A DNA stretch of 64,000 bases from Dactylosporangium sp. AC04546. Lineage in GTDB: Bacteria; Actinomycetota; Actinomycetes; Mycobacteriales; Micromonosporaceae. The notes below the pieces were generated by a model, which saw nothing but the letters and a program-made list of their open reading frames with translations, ran no database searches and was not told the origin of the DNA. Within the stretch, counting starts at the first letter, position 1. Each line of letters opens with the position of its first letter. Shown piece after piece: positions 16,879-24,763 of this stretch. Where the stretch lies: the NCBI RefSeq assembly GCF_022095675.1, contig NZ_JAHYSG010000027.1, positions 54,444-118,443 of the forward strand. The letters run 5' to 3'. The translations under genes were made by a program, and so were the position numbers.

Positions 16879-18020
16879 CCGTGCGGTGGTGGCGGGCCGT
16901 CGGGCTCTCGCTGGTCGTCACGCTGATCGGGATGGCGGAGATCGCCTACGGCCACGGCCCCGGATTGTTCAAGCCGACGATTGCCCAGCTCGCGCTCGTG
17001 CTGGTCGGGGCCGGGGCGCTGCTCGTGCGGCAGCGCTACCCCCGCGCGGTCGTGGCCGTCACGGTCCTGTGCGGGGCGGCCCTGCCGGCGTTTCCGCCGC
17101 ACCTCGTGCTGGCGGACGTGCCGGCCATGGTGGCGCTGTACACCCTCGCACTGCAGGCCGGACGACGTACCGCGGCAGCGTACGGAGCCGTCGCCGTAGT
17201 GCTGCTGACCGGCAGTTCCATGTGGTGGCTTCCGGGGCATCTCTTCGACATCCGCAACGTGCTGCCGCTGAACTACGTCGTGGCCGCGGTCGCGATCGGC
17301 GACTCGGTGCGCAACCAGCGCAAGCTGCTGGCTCAGGAACGCCGGCGGGCGGCCGAGGCCGAACGGGACCGTGCGGCGGAAGCCCGGCGGCAGGTCCGCG
17401 AGGAGCGCGTCCGTATCGCTCGCGACCTCCACGACGTCGTCGCCCACCACATCACGCTGGTCAACGCACAGGCCGGCGTCGCGCACCACCTGCTGCGCAC
17501 CGACCCGGACCGCGCGTACCAGGCGCTGGCCGGCATCAAGGACACCAGCCGGGTAGCTCTCGACGAGCTACGGGCGACCGTCGGCCTGCTGCGGGCCGAC
17601 GACGAGCCGGACAACCGCCAGCCCGCACCCACCTTCGCCGGGCTCGACGCGTTACTGGACGGATTCCGCCAGGCCGGGCTCGACGTCCGCGTGACCCGCG
17701 CCGGCGCCCCGCGACCGCTCACCGGCACCGCCGACCTCGCGGCCTACCGGATCGTGCAGGAGGCGCTGACCAACGCCCGCAAGCACGGTGGCGGGGGAAC
17801 GGTGGACCTGGACCTCACGTACAGCGGCGACACCCTTGACGTCACGCTCACCAATCCGGCGCAGCCGGGCGTGCGTGGGCCGGGCACGGGCCACGGCATG
17901 ATCGGCATGCGGGAACGCGCCGAGTCAGCCGGCGGCCGGTTCACGGCCGGCGCGACCACCGGGACGTTTGTCGTTCAGGTCAGCCTGCCGCTGGCGGCGG
18001 GGTCCGAAACCACACGCTGA
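16869..18020 (+). CDS. Sensor histidine kinase (HisKA_3 / NarX-DesK-like)
   Basis: A 383-residue membrane kinase partner of the preceding regulator. The N-terminal half (about 8-145) holds five or six membrane helices and no large sensing loop, suggesting it senses the membrane. A short coiled coil (150-185, Arg/Glu/Ala-rich) leads into the HisKA_3 dimerisation domain with phospho-histidine H188 in RIARDLHDVVAHH, then a HATPase_c domain with N-box YRIVQEALTNARKHG and the glycine box GTGHGMIGMRERAES. GTG start at 16869; a GTG at 16881, after the regulator's stop, is possible. Its last 96 nt overlap the opposite-strand sugar kinase gene. Confidence 0.93.
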   Translation: MELTVRWWRAVGLSLVVTLIGMAEIAYGHGPGLFKPTIAQLALVLVGAGALLVRQRYPRAVVAVTVLCGAALPAFPPHLVLADVPAMVALYTLALQAGRRTAAAYGAVAVVLLTGSSMWWLPGHLFDIRNVLPLNYVVAAVAIGDSVRNQRKLLAQERRRAAEAERDRAAEARRQVREERVRIARDLHDVVAHHITLVNAQAGVAHHLLRTDPDRAYQALAGIKDTSRVALDELRATVGLLRADDEPDNRQPAPTFAGLDALLDGFRQAGLDVRVTRAGAPRPLTGTADLAAYRIVQEALTNARKHGGGGTVDLDLTYSGDTLDVTLTNPAQPGVRGPGTGHGMIGMRERAESAGGRFTAGATTGTFVVQVSLPLAAGSETTR

Positions 18021-18896
18021 CTGAGCAGGCAGCACCGTCAGTGCCTCGACCTGGGCAAACGCCGGGATCGAGGGCTGAGAGCCGGGGCGGGTCGTAGCGA
18101 GGGCCGCGGCGGCGCTTGCCGTGGTCATGGCGGCGGGCGGGTCGGTGCCTCGGCTCAGCTCCGCCGCGAACACGCCACAGTAGGTGTCGCCGGCACCGGT
18201 GGTGTCCACAGCCGTGACGTCAAACGAGGGCACGTGCAGCCGGGTGCCGTCGCGCCGCTGGAGCAGGCTGCCTCGCGGGCCCAGCGTGACCACGACCGTG
18301 GGCACGCGGTCGAGCAGGGGCCCGTAGATCTCGGCCTCGTGCTGGTTGACGACCAGAACGTCGACGCAGGCCCACAGCTCGTCGGGCAGGTCGAGCGCTG
18401 GGGCGGCGTTGAGTACAAGCAGCGCGCCCTCGTGCCGGGCGGCGGCGGCGTCGAGCACGCGGGCCGGCGGTGTCTCGAGCTGGCAGAGCAGCACGTCGGC
18501 GGAGCGGATCGCCGTGCGGTCGGCCTTGCTGAGGGGTGCGTCCGTGCTGTTCACCCCGGACGCCACCACGATCGAGTTCTCGCCGTGGCTGTCGACCATC
18601 ACCACGGCGCTGCCGGTGGGAGCGCCGGTGGTGGCTGTCAGACGTAGGTCGAGCAGAGGGTCGGTGAGCAGGGTGGCGACCTGCTCACCGGCTTGGTCGG
18701 CGCCGATCGAGCCGATGAACGTGGTCGCCGCGCCGCCCGCCCGGGCCGCCGCCAGCGCCTGGTTGGCGCCCTTGCCGCCGCAGCAGACGGTGGCGGCCGA
18801 CGCCAGCACCGTCTCGCCGGGCCGGGGCAGCTCGGCCACCCGCAGGATCGTGTCGAGGTTGACACTGCCGACCACAGCAACCTGTCCCTGAGCCAC
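17925..18896 (-). CDS. Ribokinase-family (PfkB) carbohydrate kinase
   Basis: A 323-residue kinase phosphorylating a sugar or nucleoside with ATP. It has the first PfkB signature around CGGKGANQALAA (39-50) and the second, DTTGAGDTYCG (231-241), with catalytic base D237. VGSVNLDT at the start is typical of ribokinases. The family-like end lies near residue 288 (PAFAQVEALT); the last 35 residues are an Arg/Gly-rich extension encoded antisense to the histidine kinase C-terminus, as if the original stop had been lost. GTG start. It is divergent from the FAD monooxygenase operon and shares with it a region with two LacI-like operators, so it may be co-regulated. Substrate unknown; ribose is only the family default. 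Confidence 0.88.
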   Translation of the reverse strand: MAQGQVAVVGSVNLDTILRVAELPRPGETVLASAATVCCGGKGANQALAAARAGGAATTFIGSIGADQAGEQVATLLTDPLLDLRLTATTGAPTGSAVVMVDSHGENSIVVASGVNSTDAPLSKADRTAIRSADVLLCQLETPPARVLDAAAARHEGALLVLNAAPALDLPDELWACVDVLVVNQHEAEIYGPLLDRVPTVVVTLGPRGSLLQRRDGTRLHVPSFDVTAVDTTGAGDTYCGVFAAELSRGTDPPAAMTTASAAAALATTRPGSQPSIPAFAQVEALTVLPAQSACGFGPRRQRQADLNDKRPGGRAGREPAAG

Positions 18897-18913
18897 CCGA
18901 TCCTCGTTTCGGT

Positions 18914-18931
18914 CATGTAAACGATTGCATG
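18914..18931. promoter_or_regulatory. LacI-like operator O1 near the sugar kinase start
   Basis: CATGTAA-ACGA-TTGCATG: 7-nt half-sites around a 4-nt core with one mismatch. It lies 18 nt upstream of the kinase start and its centre is 65 bp from the perfect site at 18979-18996. Both half-sites share ATGTAA, so one protein should read both. Confidence 0.6.
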
Positions 18932-18978
18932 AAGACCACCGGTCGTCTGTGAAGCAGATGGTAGGGAGCGTGCTTAGC

Positions 18979-18996
18979 GATGTAAAGGATTACATC
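18979..18996. promoter_or_regulatory. LacI-like operator O2 upstream of the FAD monooxygenase
   Basis: GATGTAA-AGGA-TTACATC, an 18-bp site with perfect 7-nt arms. Spacing, size and symmetry fit LacI/GalR-family operators. The only LacI regulator in the window is at the end of the operon this site precedes (24764-25804), making negative autoregulation likely. About six helical turns separate it from O1, compatible with looping. Confidence 0.65.
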
Positions 18997-19106
18997 AAGG
19001 TCTTGCGGGCTTGGATGGCTGTGTGCCAGAGTCACCGGCATCCCCAGAGGAGCGGCCCGGATGACAGGGCCGTAGCCCACGGATGTGACGAGGCGAGAGA
19101 AGAGCC

Positions 19107-20234
19107 ATGACACGACATGCAGAGATCGTGGGCGGCGGCATCGGCGGCCTGGGCCTGGCGAACTGCCTGGCCCAGCGCGGATGGACGGTGCAGCTCCACG
19201 AGCGGGGCGCCGAGATCCGCGAGGTCGGCGCGGGGCTCTACCTGCGGAACAACCCGTTGTCGGTGCTGGAGAAACTCGGACTGTTCGGCGCGGTCGCCAA
19301 GACCGGCCTTCCGCTCGACATCGAGCGCCGTTGCGACCGCCACGGCCGCACCCGGCACCAGCAGCGCAGCGTCGGCGACCAGCGGATGTGGGCGCTGCGG
19401 CGGGAAGACCTCATCCGCGCCCTCGAGAAGGGCGCCCGCGACGCCGGCGTCGTCATCCGCACGAACTCGAAGATCGTCCAGGCGACCGGCGACGGCACGG
19501 TCGTGTCCGAGGACGGCAGCACCTTCCGGGGCGACCTCGTGGTCGGGGCGGACGGTTACCACTCCTCCGTCCGCAAGAGCCTGAACCTGACCAAGACGTA
19601 CCGGCAGCTGCCGAGCGTGGCGACCCGGTACATCATTCCGGGCCGCGAGTTCGAGCCGATCGCGCGCACGACCATGCACTGGTCGGGCCGGCGGCGCGTC
19701 GGCGTCACGCCGACCAGCAGCGACGCCACGTACATCTTCCTGATCTCACCCGAGGACGACGCCGAGGGCGTGTCGTACCCGATCGACGTGGTGAGCTGGA
19801 GCTCGAGCTTCCCGGCGCTGACCGGACTCTTCCAGAGGATCGCCGAAACGCCGAGCGAGCCGCTCCAGCACAACTACATGGTCGTGGAGGCCACGAGGTG
19901 GTCGTCCGGCTCGGCCGCCATTCTCGGCGACGCTGCGCACGGGCTGCCCCCGCTGCTCGGGCAGGGCGCCGGGCTCGCGCTCTCCAACGCCTGGGCGCTC
20001 GCGCACACGCTCGACCAGGTGCCAGCCGTGCCCGACGCCCTGGCCCGCTGGGAGCGGACCTACCGCAACTACGCCGATCTGACCCAGAAGTGGTCGGTGC
20101 GACTCGACACCCTGACCTGGAAGTGGCCCACCCCGCTGCTCGCCGCCCGCGAGCCGGTGCTGCACGCGATCCAGACCCTGCCGTGGTGGGAGCGGGAGAT
20201 GCACATCGCTGACCGCTTCCCGATCGCTGCCTGA
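19107..20234 (+). CDS. FAD-dependent monooxygenase (group A, PHBH-like)
   Basis: A 375-residue single-component flavin hydroxylase that would use NAD(P)H and O2 to hydroxylate an activated aromatic or N-heteroaromatic ring. It shows the Rossmann GxGxxG in IVGGGIGGLGLA (7-18), the ribose-binding E32 in LHERG, the DG motif VVGADGYHSSVR (145-156), and the GD motif ILGDAAHGLPPLLGQGAG (272-289). Length is typical. It heads the NitT/TauT-transporter operon just downstream of the LacI-like operators. 6-Hydroxynicotinate 3-monooxygenase and salicylate hydroxylase have the same architecture, but I cannot assign the substrate. The following amidase makes a nitrogen-containing ring attractive. Confidence 0.88.
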   Translation: MTRHAEIVGGGIGGLGLANCLAQRGWTVQLHERGAEIREVGAGLYLRNNPLSVLEKLGLFGAVAKTGLPLDIERRCDRHGRTRHQQRSVGDQRMWALRREDLIRALEKGARDAGVVIRTNSKIVQATGDGTVVSEDGSTFRGDLVVGADGYHSSVRKSLNLTKTYRQLPSVATRYIIPGREFEPIARTTMHWSGRRRVGVTPTSSDATYIFLISPEDDAEGVSYPIDVVSWSSSFPALTGLFQRIAETPSEPLQHNYMVVEATRWSSGSAAILGDAAHGLPPLLGQGAGLALSNAWALAHTLDQVPAVPDALARWERTYRNYADLTQKWSVRLDTLTWKWPTPLLAAREPVLHAIQTLPWWEREMHIADRFPIAA

Positions 20235-20248
20235 AAGGGACATTCGTG

Positions 20249-21073
20249 ATGGCTGGTAACGCTTCGCCGCAGTTGGTGAACGAGGTGGAGTCGACGGGCT
20301 TCCAATGCCGGGGCGCCAGCGCGAGCTACGGCGGCGGCAGCGGCGCGCCGATCTTCGAGGGCGTCGACTTCGATGTCCAACCAGGGGAGTTCGTCTCCCT
20401 GCTCGGCGGCTCCGGCGTGGGCAAGACCACGCTCCTGCGCGTCCTTGGGGGACTGCACCCGGCCGGCAAGGGCTCGGAGGTCCGGTTCGCCGGGCGGCCG
20501 GTGACCGGGCCACCCGACCGGGTCGTCATGGTCTTTCAGAACTACGCCGCCTCGCTGCTGCCGTGGCGCACCGTCGAGAGCAACGTACGGCTCGGGTTGG
20601 AGCGCAAGGTCGACAAGGCGGAGCAGCACCGCCGGGCCGGGCGGGCGCTGGAGATGGTCGGCCTGGCGAAGAACGCGCACTACTACCCGAGGCAGCTGTC
20701 GGGGGGCATGCAGCAACGCGTGCAGATCGCCCGCGCGCTGGTGATGAATCCGGATGCGCTGCTGATGGACGAGCCGTTCGGCGCGCTCGACGCGATCACC
20801 AAGGCCACGCTGCAGGACGCCCTGCTCGAGATCCAGCGGCAGACCAGCATGACCGTCGTCTTCGTCACGCACGACCTCGACGAGGCCATCTATCTGAGCG
20901 ACCGCATCATCGTGCTGTCCGGCTCGCCCGCCGGCGTGGCCCGCAACCTGCGGGTCGACCTGCCGCGCGACCGTGACCAGGTGAGCACCAAGGCCGAGCC
21001 GCGCTACCTGGAGCTGCGGCAGGAGATCTACAACGTCATGCACAGCTCCAGCGGCAGGGCGGCCGGGTCGTGA
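20249..21073 (+). CDS. ABC transporter ATP-binding protein (NitT/TauT family)
   Basis: A 274-residue importer ATPase with Walker A GGSGVGKTT, the Q-loop VMVFQNYAASLLPW (the LLPW is a hallmark of the nitrate/taurine group), signature LSGGMQQRVQIARAL, Walker B LLMDEPFGALD and H-loop VTHDLDEA. I take the ATG at 20249, 8 nt after AAGGGA; a GTG one codon earlier is possible. Overlaps the first permease by 4 nt. Confidence 0.93.
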   Translation: MAGNASPQLVNEVESTGFQCRGASASYGGGSGAPIFEGVDFDVQPGEFVSLLGGSGVGKTTLLRVLGGLHPAGKGSEVRFAGRPVTGPPDRVVMVFQNYAASLLPWRTVESNVRLGLERKVDKAEQHRRAGRALEMVGLAKNAHYYPRQLSGGMQQRVQIARALVMNPDALLMDEPFGALDAITKATLQDALLEIQRQTSMTVVFVTHDLDEAIYLSDRIIVLSGSPAGVARNLRVDLPRDRDQVSTKAEPRYLELRQEIYNVMHSSSGRAAGS

Positions 21074-21855
21074 CCGCGCCGAGCACCCGCGCCGCGCTGC
21101 TGGCGCCCAGGGTGAACCTGCCGGGCCTGATCACCGCGGCCGGGCTGCTGGCGGCGTGGCAGGCGCTGGTCAGCACCGGCGTGATCACGTTCGTGTTCCT
21201 GCCCGGACCGCTGGCCATCGCCGGCAAGTTGCCCACGCTGCTCGGCTCCGCGACGTTCTGGCAGGACTACGGCCACACGCTGACCTACAGCCTGGCCGGC
21301 TGGGGGCTGGGCGCGGCCGTCGGCATCGTGGTGGGCAGCGTCATCGGCATCAGCAAGGCGCTGCGGCAGTGGACCACCACCAGTCTGACGGTGCTGCGGC
21401 TGATCCCGGCCATCGCGCTGCTGCCGATCGCCGCGCTGATCTTCGGGCTCTCCGCCGACCTCGAGCTCGCCGTCGTCACGTACGTCGCCACGTGGCCCGT
21501 GCTGGTCAGCACGGCCGGCGGCATCGAGAAGGTCGACCCGCTGCTGCGCGACGTGGCCCGCACACTGCGGATCAGCCGGCTTCGTGAGCTGACCCAGGTC
21601 GTGGTTCCCTCGGCGATCGGGCCGATCCTGGTCGGCCTGCGGCTGTCGCTCAGCTCGGCGCTGGTCCTCGCGATCGTCAGCGAGATGATCGGCAACCCGG
21701 CCGGGCTCGGCAACGCGATCAACATGGCTCGCAACGCCCTCAAGCCCGAGCTCACGTTCTGCTACATCGCCGTCGTCGGAGTGACCGCGGTCGCGCTCAA
21801 CGGCATCTTCAACGCCCTCAGCCGCGTGCTCGCGCCCGGGGGAGGTCAGCGGTGA
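21070..21855 (+). CDS. ABC transporter permease 1 (NitT/TauT family)
   Basis: A 261-residue, six-helix permease of the binding-protein-dependent type 1 fold. The ATPase-coupling loop lies around RTLRISRLRELTQVVVPSAIG, and the upstream LRLIPAIALLPIAALIFG helix is typical of SsuC/TauC proteins. GTG start, overlapping the ATPase gene and the second permease by 4 nt each. It probably forms a heterodimer with permease 2. Confidence 0.9.
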   Translation: MTAPSTRAALLAPRVNLPGLITAAGLLAAWQALVSTGVITFVFLPGPLAIAGKLPTLLGSATFWQDYGHTLTYSLAGWGLGAAVGIVVGSVIGISKALRQWTTTSLTVLRLIPAIALLPIAALIFGLSADLELAVVTYVATWPVLVSTAGGIEKVDPLLRDVARTLRISRLRELTQVVVPSAIGPILVGLRLSLSSALVLAIVSEMIGNPAGLGNAINMARNALKPELTFCYIAVVGVTAVALNGIFNALSRVLAPGGGQR

Positions 21856-22616
21856 CTGTACTGAAATGGGCCCGCGGGCTCGTGCCGCTCGCCGTCGGCC
21901 TGCTGCTGTGGCAGGTGTTCGGCCGCGACGACTCGCTCTACTTCCCCCGGCCCTCCGCCTGGTGGACGGCCATCACGCGGCAGTGGGCGGACGGCTCGCT
22001 GCTGCGCGACACCGCGGCGACGACCGGCCGGTTCCTGCTGGCCCTCATCATCGCCACCGTGGTCGGCGCGCTCATCGGCTTCGCGATGGCCGAGCACCGC
22101 GGCGTCGACCGGTCGCTCAACCCGACCTTCGAGTTCCTGCGGGTGCTCCCGGCCGCGGTGACCGTCCCGATCTTCGTGCTGATGCTCGGCTACACCAACC
22201 AGATGGCCGTCACGGCGATCGTCTTCGCCTCGATGTGGCCGATGATCCTGGCGACCCGCCGGGCCGCCGCCGACATCCCCGAGCTGCTGCGCGACGTCGG
22301 GGCCACGCTGCAACTCACGCGTTCGCAGGTGATCCGCAAGATCCTCCTGCCGTCCCTGTTCCCCGCCGTGTTCCTCGCGCTGCGCGTGGCCGGCCCGATC
22401 ACCTTCGTGGTCACGATCCTGGTCGAGATGCTCACCGGCATCTCCGGCACCGGATCGGCCATGTTCCTCGCCCAGCAGAGCTACCAGTCCGCCACCGTCT
22501 ACGGCCTGATCTGTGTCGTCGCGGTCATGGCGCTGCTGGTCGACGCCGGGGCCGGCGGGCTCGAACGACTTGCCACCGCCTTCGGCGGCACCCGGCCGCG
22601 CCGTCGCGCGGCCTGA
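21852..22616 (+). CDS. ABC transporter permease 2 (NitT/TauT family)
   Basis: A 254-residue permease of the same family as its neighbour, with the coupling segment DVGATLQLTRSQVIRKILLPS and the family helix FEFLRVLPAAVTVPIFVLMLG. GTG start in a 4-nt overlap. Two different permease genes in one NitT/TauT operon are less common than a single homodimeric one and suggest a heterodimer. Confidence 0.9.
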   Translation: MTVLKWARGLVPLAVGLLLWQVFGRDDSLYFPRPSAWWTAITRQWADGSLLRDTAATTGRFLLALIIATVVGALIGFAMAEHRGVDRSLNPTFEFLRVLPAAVTVPIFVLMLGYTNQMAVTAIVFASMWPMILATRRAAADIPELLRDVGATLQLTRSQVIRKILLPSLFPAVFLALRVAGPITFVVTILVEMLTGISGTGSAMFLAQQSYQSATVYGLICVVAVMALLVDAGAGGLERLATAFGGTRPRRRAA

Positions 22617-22653
22617 GAACCCCCGAATTCCCTTCCGAACAGAGGAATCGATG

Positions 22654-23637
22654 ATGCGTGCTCGCAAACTGGTGACCGCCCTGACTGCCGTCGCGCTCCT
22701 CACCGGACTCGCCGCCGGCTGCGGCTCGGACCCGGACGAATCCGGCGCGGACGGCGCGACGAAGATCCGCCTCGTGACGACCAGCCCGACGGTGACGCTG
22801 CTGGCCATCTACGCCGCCGACCAGCAGGGCTTCTTCAAGAATCACGGGCTCGACGTCGAGGTGACCTCGGTCAACGACGCGACGACCATCCCGGCGGCCA
22901 TCGGCAAGCAGTTCGACGTCGGCTGGACCGTGCAGCCGATCGGCATCAACGCGGCGGCCTCGGGAGTCCCGCTGACCATCGTCGGCGGCGGCGAGCGTAA
23001 CCAGCCCGACAACCAGCAGTTGTTCCTGCTGTCGGCGAAGGGCTCGAAGTACAAGACGGTCGCCGACCTGGCCGGCGCCAAGATCGGCTCGGCCACGCTG
23101 GCCGGCGCGAACACCATGCTGGTCAAGGCCACGCTCGACAAGGCCGGCGTCGACCTCAAGTCGGTCCAGTTCGTCCAGGTGGGGTTCTCCGACATGCCCG
23201 ACCAGCTCGCCGCCGGTGCGGTGGACGTCATCGCGGTGTCGCCGCCCAACTCGCAGATCGCGCTGGACGCGGGCGCCCAGAACCTCGGCGTGTCGCCGTA
23301 CAACATCATCAGCGAGACCGCCCTGACCACCTTCCTGATGGCCAACACCGGCTGGGCCAAGGAACACGCCGAGGCGCTGGCGGGCATGCGGGCCGCGCTC
23401 GACGAGGGCGGCAAGTGGATCAACGACCACCCGGCCGACGCCAAGACCCTGCTCAGCAAGCGCACCGGCCTGGACATCGCCACGGTCGACAAGCTGTCGC
23501 TGCAGCTGCCTCGGTACACCTACCAGGATTACTCCGCCCAGGACTTCGTGCCGTGGGTCGAGCTCATGAAGACCTACGGCACGCTCAACAAGAGCACCGA
23601 CGCGAACCAACTCGTCACCAAGATGCTGGGACAGTGA
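22654..23637 (+). CDS. ABC transporter substrate-binding lipoprotein (NMT1/TauA-like)
   Basis: A 327-residue extracytoplasmic binding protein. A signal peptide ends in a lipobox, TGLAAGC (cysteine near residue 22). The mature domain has the NMT1/THI5-like pattern: YAADQQGFFKNHGLDVEV, a DLAGAKIGSATLAGANTM stretch and FLMANTGWAKEHAEAL. Proteins of this family bind sulfonates, HMP-type pyrimidines, phthalate or other aromatic acids. Start: ATG 22654, 7 nt after AGAGGA; ATG 22651 is also possible. It completes the importer of the monooxygenase operon and is followed after 1 nt by the amidase gene. Confidence 0.92.
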   Translation: MRARKLVTALTAVALLTGLAAGCGSDPDESGADGATKIRLVTTSPTVTLLAIYAADQQGFFKNHGLDVEVTSVNDATTIPAAIGKQFDVGWTVQPIGINAAASGVPLTIVGGGERNQPDNQQLFLLSAKGSKYKTVADLAGAKIGSATLAGANTMLVKATLDKAGVDLKSVQFVQVGFSDMPDQLAAGAVDVIAVSPPNSQIALDAGAQNLGVSPYNIISETALTTFLMANTGWAKEHAEALAGMRAALDEGGKWINDHPADAKTLLSKRTGLDIATVDKLSLQLPRYTYQDYSAQDFVPWVELMKTYGTLNKSTDANQLVTKMLGQ

Positions 23638-23638
23638 C

Positions 23639-24364
23639 ATGCCGATCTGGGACCGATTCCTCACCGACACCGACAAGGCCGTGCTTGCGCAGAGCGGCCA
23701 CGGCATCAACCTCGAGATGGGCACGCGGCCGGCACTTCTGGTGATCGACGTCAGTTACGCGTTCACGGGCCACGTCGACGAACCGATCACCGAGTCCGTC
23801 AAGACCTGGCACAACTCGTGCGGCAGCTACGGCTGGGCCGCGATCCCCTACATTCAGCAGCTCCTGGCCGCGGCCCGCTCGCGCAACCTGCCGATCTTCT
23901 ACTCGACCGGCTTCGACCCGCGCCCCGACGGCTTCGGCGAGGGACTGTGGCGCACCGCCCGCCAGGGCGAGCCACCGTCCGTGCCCGGCTACGGACCGCA
24001 GGAGATCGTGCGCGAGGTCGCGCCGCAGGAGCGGGACGTCGTGCTCCACAAGCGCTCGCCGAGCGTCCTGTTCGACACGCCGCTCAAGACCTATCTGCGC
24101 GACGCCGGCGTGGACACGCTCATCGTCTGCGGCACGACGACCTGCGGGTGCGTACGAGCCACCGTCGTCGACGCCTTCTCGCACGGCATCAACACCGTGG
24201 TCGCCGAGGAGGCCTGCTTCGACCGGTTCGAGGCCTCGCACGCCATGGCGCTGTTCGACCTGAACTCCAAGTACGCCGACGTGCTGCCCACACAGACCAT
24301 CGTCGACCACATCGCGACACTTCCCGCCGACCAGTTCGCGGGCACGATCGCGCCGGCCCTGTGA
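23639..24364 (+). CDS. Isochorismatase-family amidohydrolase (N-carbamoylsarcosinase / maleamate amidase-like)
   Basis: A 241-residue cysteine hydrolase of the isochorismatase fold. The catalytic triad is visible: D37 in LLVIDVSYAF, K138 in LHKRSPS and C171 in CGTTTCGCVRAT. The conserved cis-peptide region is just before C171. The N-terminal extension of about 30 residues and the TTTCGCVRA form resemble N-carbamoylsarcosine amidohydrolase and maleamate amidase rather than nicotinamidase. These enzymes release ammonia from an amide or carbamoyl group. Directly after the importer and before the small protein 24379-24723, it fits a pathway in which a nitrogen ring is oxygenated, opened and deamidated. 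Confidence 0.88.
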   Translation: MPIWDRFLTDTDKAVLAQSGHGINLEMGTRPALLVIDVSYAFTGHVDEPITESVKTWHNSCGSYGWAAIPYIQQLLAAARSRNLPIFYSTGFDPRPDGFGEGLWRTARQGEPPSVPGYGPQEIVREVAPQERDVVLHKRSPSVLFDTPLKTYLRDAGVDTLIVCGTTTCGCVRATVVDAFSHGINTVVAEEACFDRFEASHAMALFDLNSKYADVLPTQTIVDHIATLPADQFAGTIAPAL

Positions 24365-24378
24365 AGGAGAGTCGTCTC

Positions 24379-24723
24379 GTGACCCGGTTCATCGTCACCC
24401 GGTTCCGCCTGCATGAGCACGACAGCCTGGTTGCCTACCGCGACTGGTCGCTGTCGTACCTGCGGCCCGTCCTGCGCTCGTACCCGTCAGTTGTCTCCTT
24501 CATCGACCTCTCGTGGGCCGGGCGGGAGCCGGAGGGCGGCGAGGTCTGGCACGGCTGTGAGCTCATCGAGGTCACCGACTTCGAGCGGTTCGCCCACGAC
24601 GACAGCACCGGCGAAGGGGCGAAACTGTCGGCGGCCTGGCGCGAGCGGGTGGCGGCCTGGAGCGTCGACCGCCTCGAAGATCTGGAACATCTGGGCGCCG
24701 GGCAGATTCTCGCGGAGCACTGA
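24379..24723 (+). CDS. Small conserved-looking protein of unknown function
   Basis: 114 residues, GTG start 8 nt after AAGGAG. I do not recognise the family. The alternating pattern (TRFIVTRFRLHEHDS at the start, HGCELIEVTDFERFAHDD in the middle) resembles a single dimeric alpha/beta-barrel domain such as EthD or antibiotic-biosynthesis monooxygenase folds, which often bind ring-cleavage or hydroxylation intermediates. No cysteine pair, signal or membrane segment apart from one cysteine in the HGCEL region. It lies between the amidase and the LacI regulator in the same transcription direction, so it likely acts in the same pathway. Confidence 0.75.
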   Translation: MTRFIVTRFRLHEHDSLVAYRDWSLSYLRPVLRSYPSVVSFIDLSWAGREPEGGEVWHGCELIEVTDFERFAHDDSTGEGAKLSAAWRERVAAWSVDRLEDLEHLGAGQILAEH

Positions 24724-24763
24724 GTGCGCGCCGATGCTGTACGGGGGAAGGAAACGCGCTTAG

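Noticed and set aside
19107-20234. Naming the FAD monooxygenase as NicC or salicylate hydroxylase
   Set aside because: The family motifs fit all group A hydroxylases; nothing seen distinguishes the substrate.
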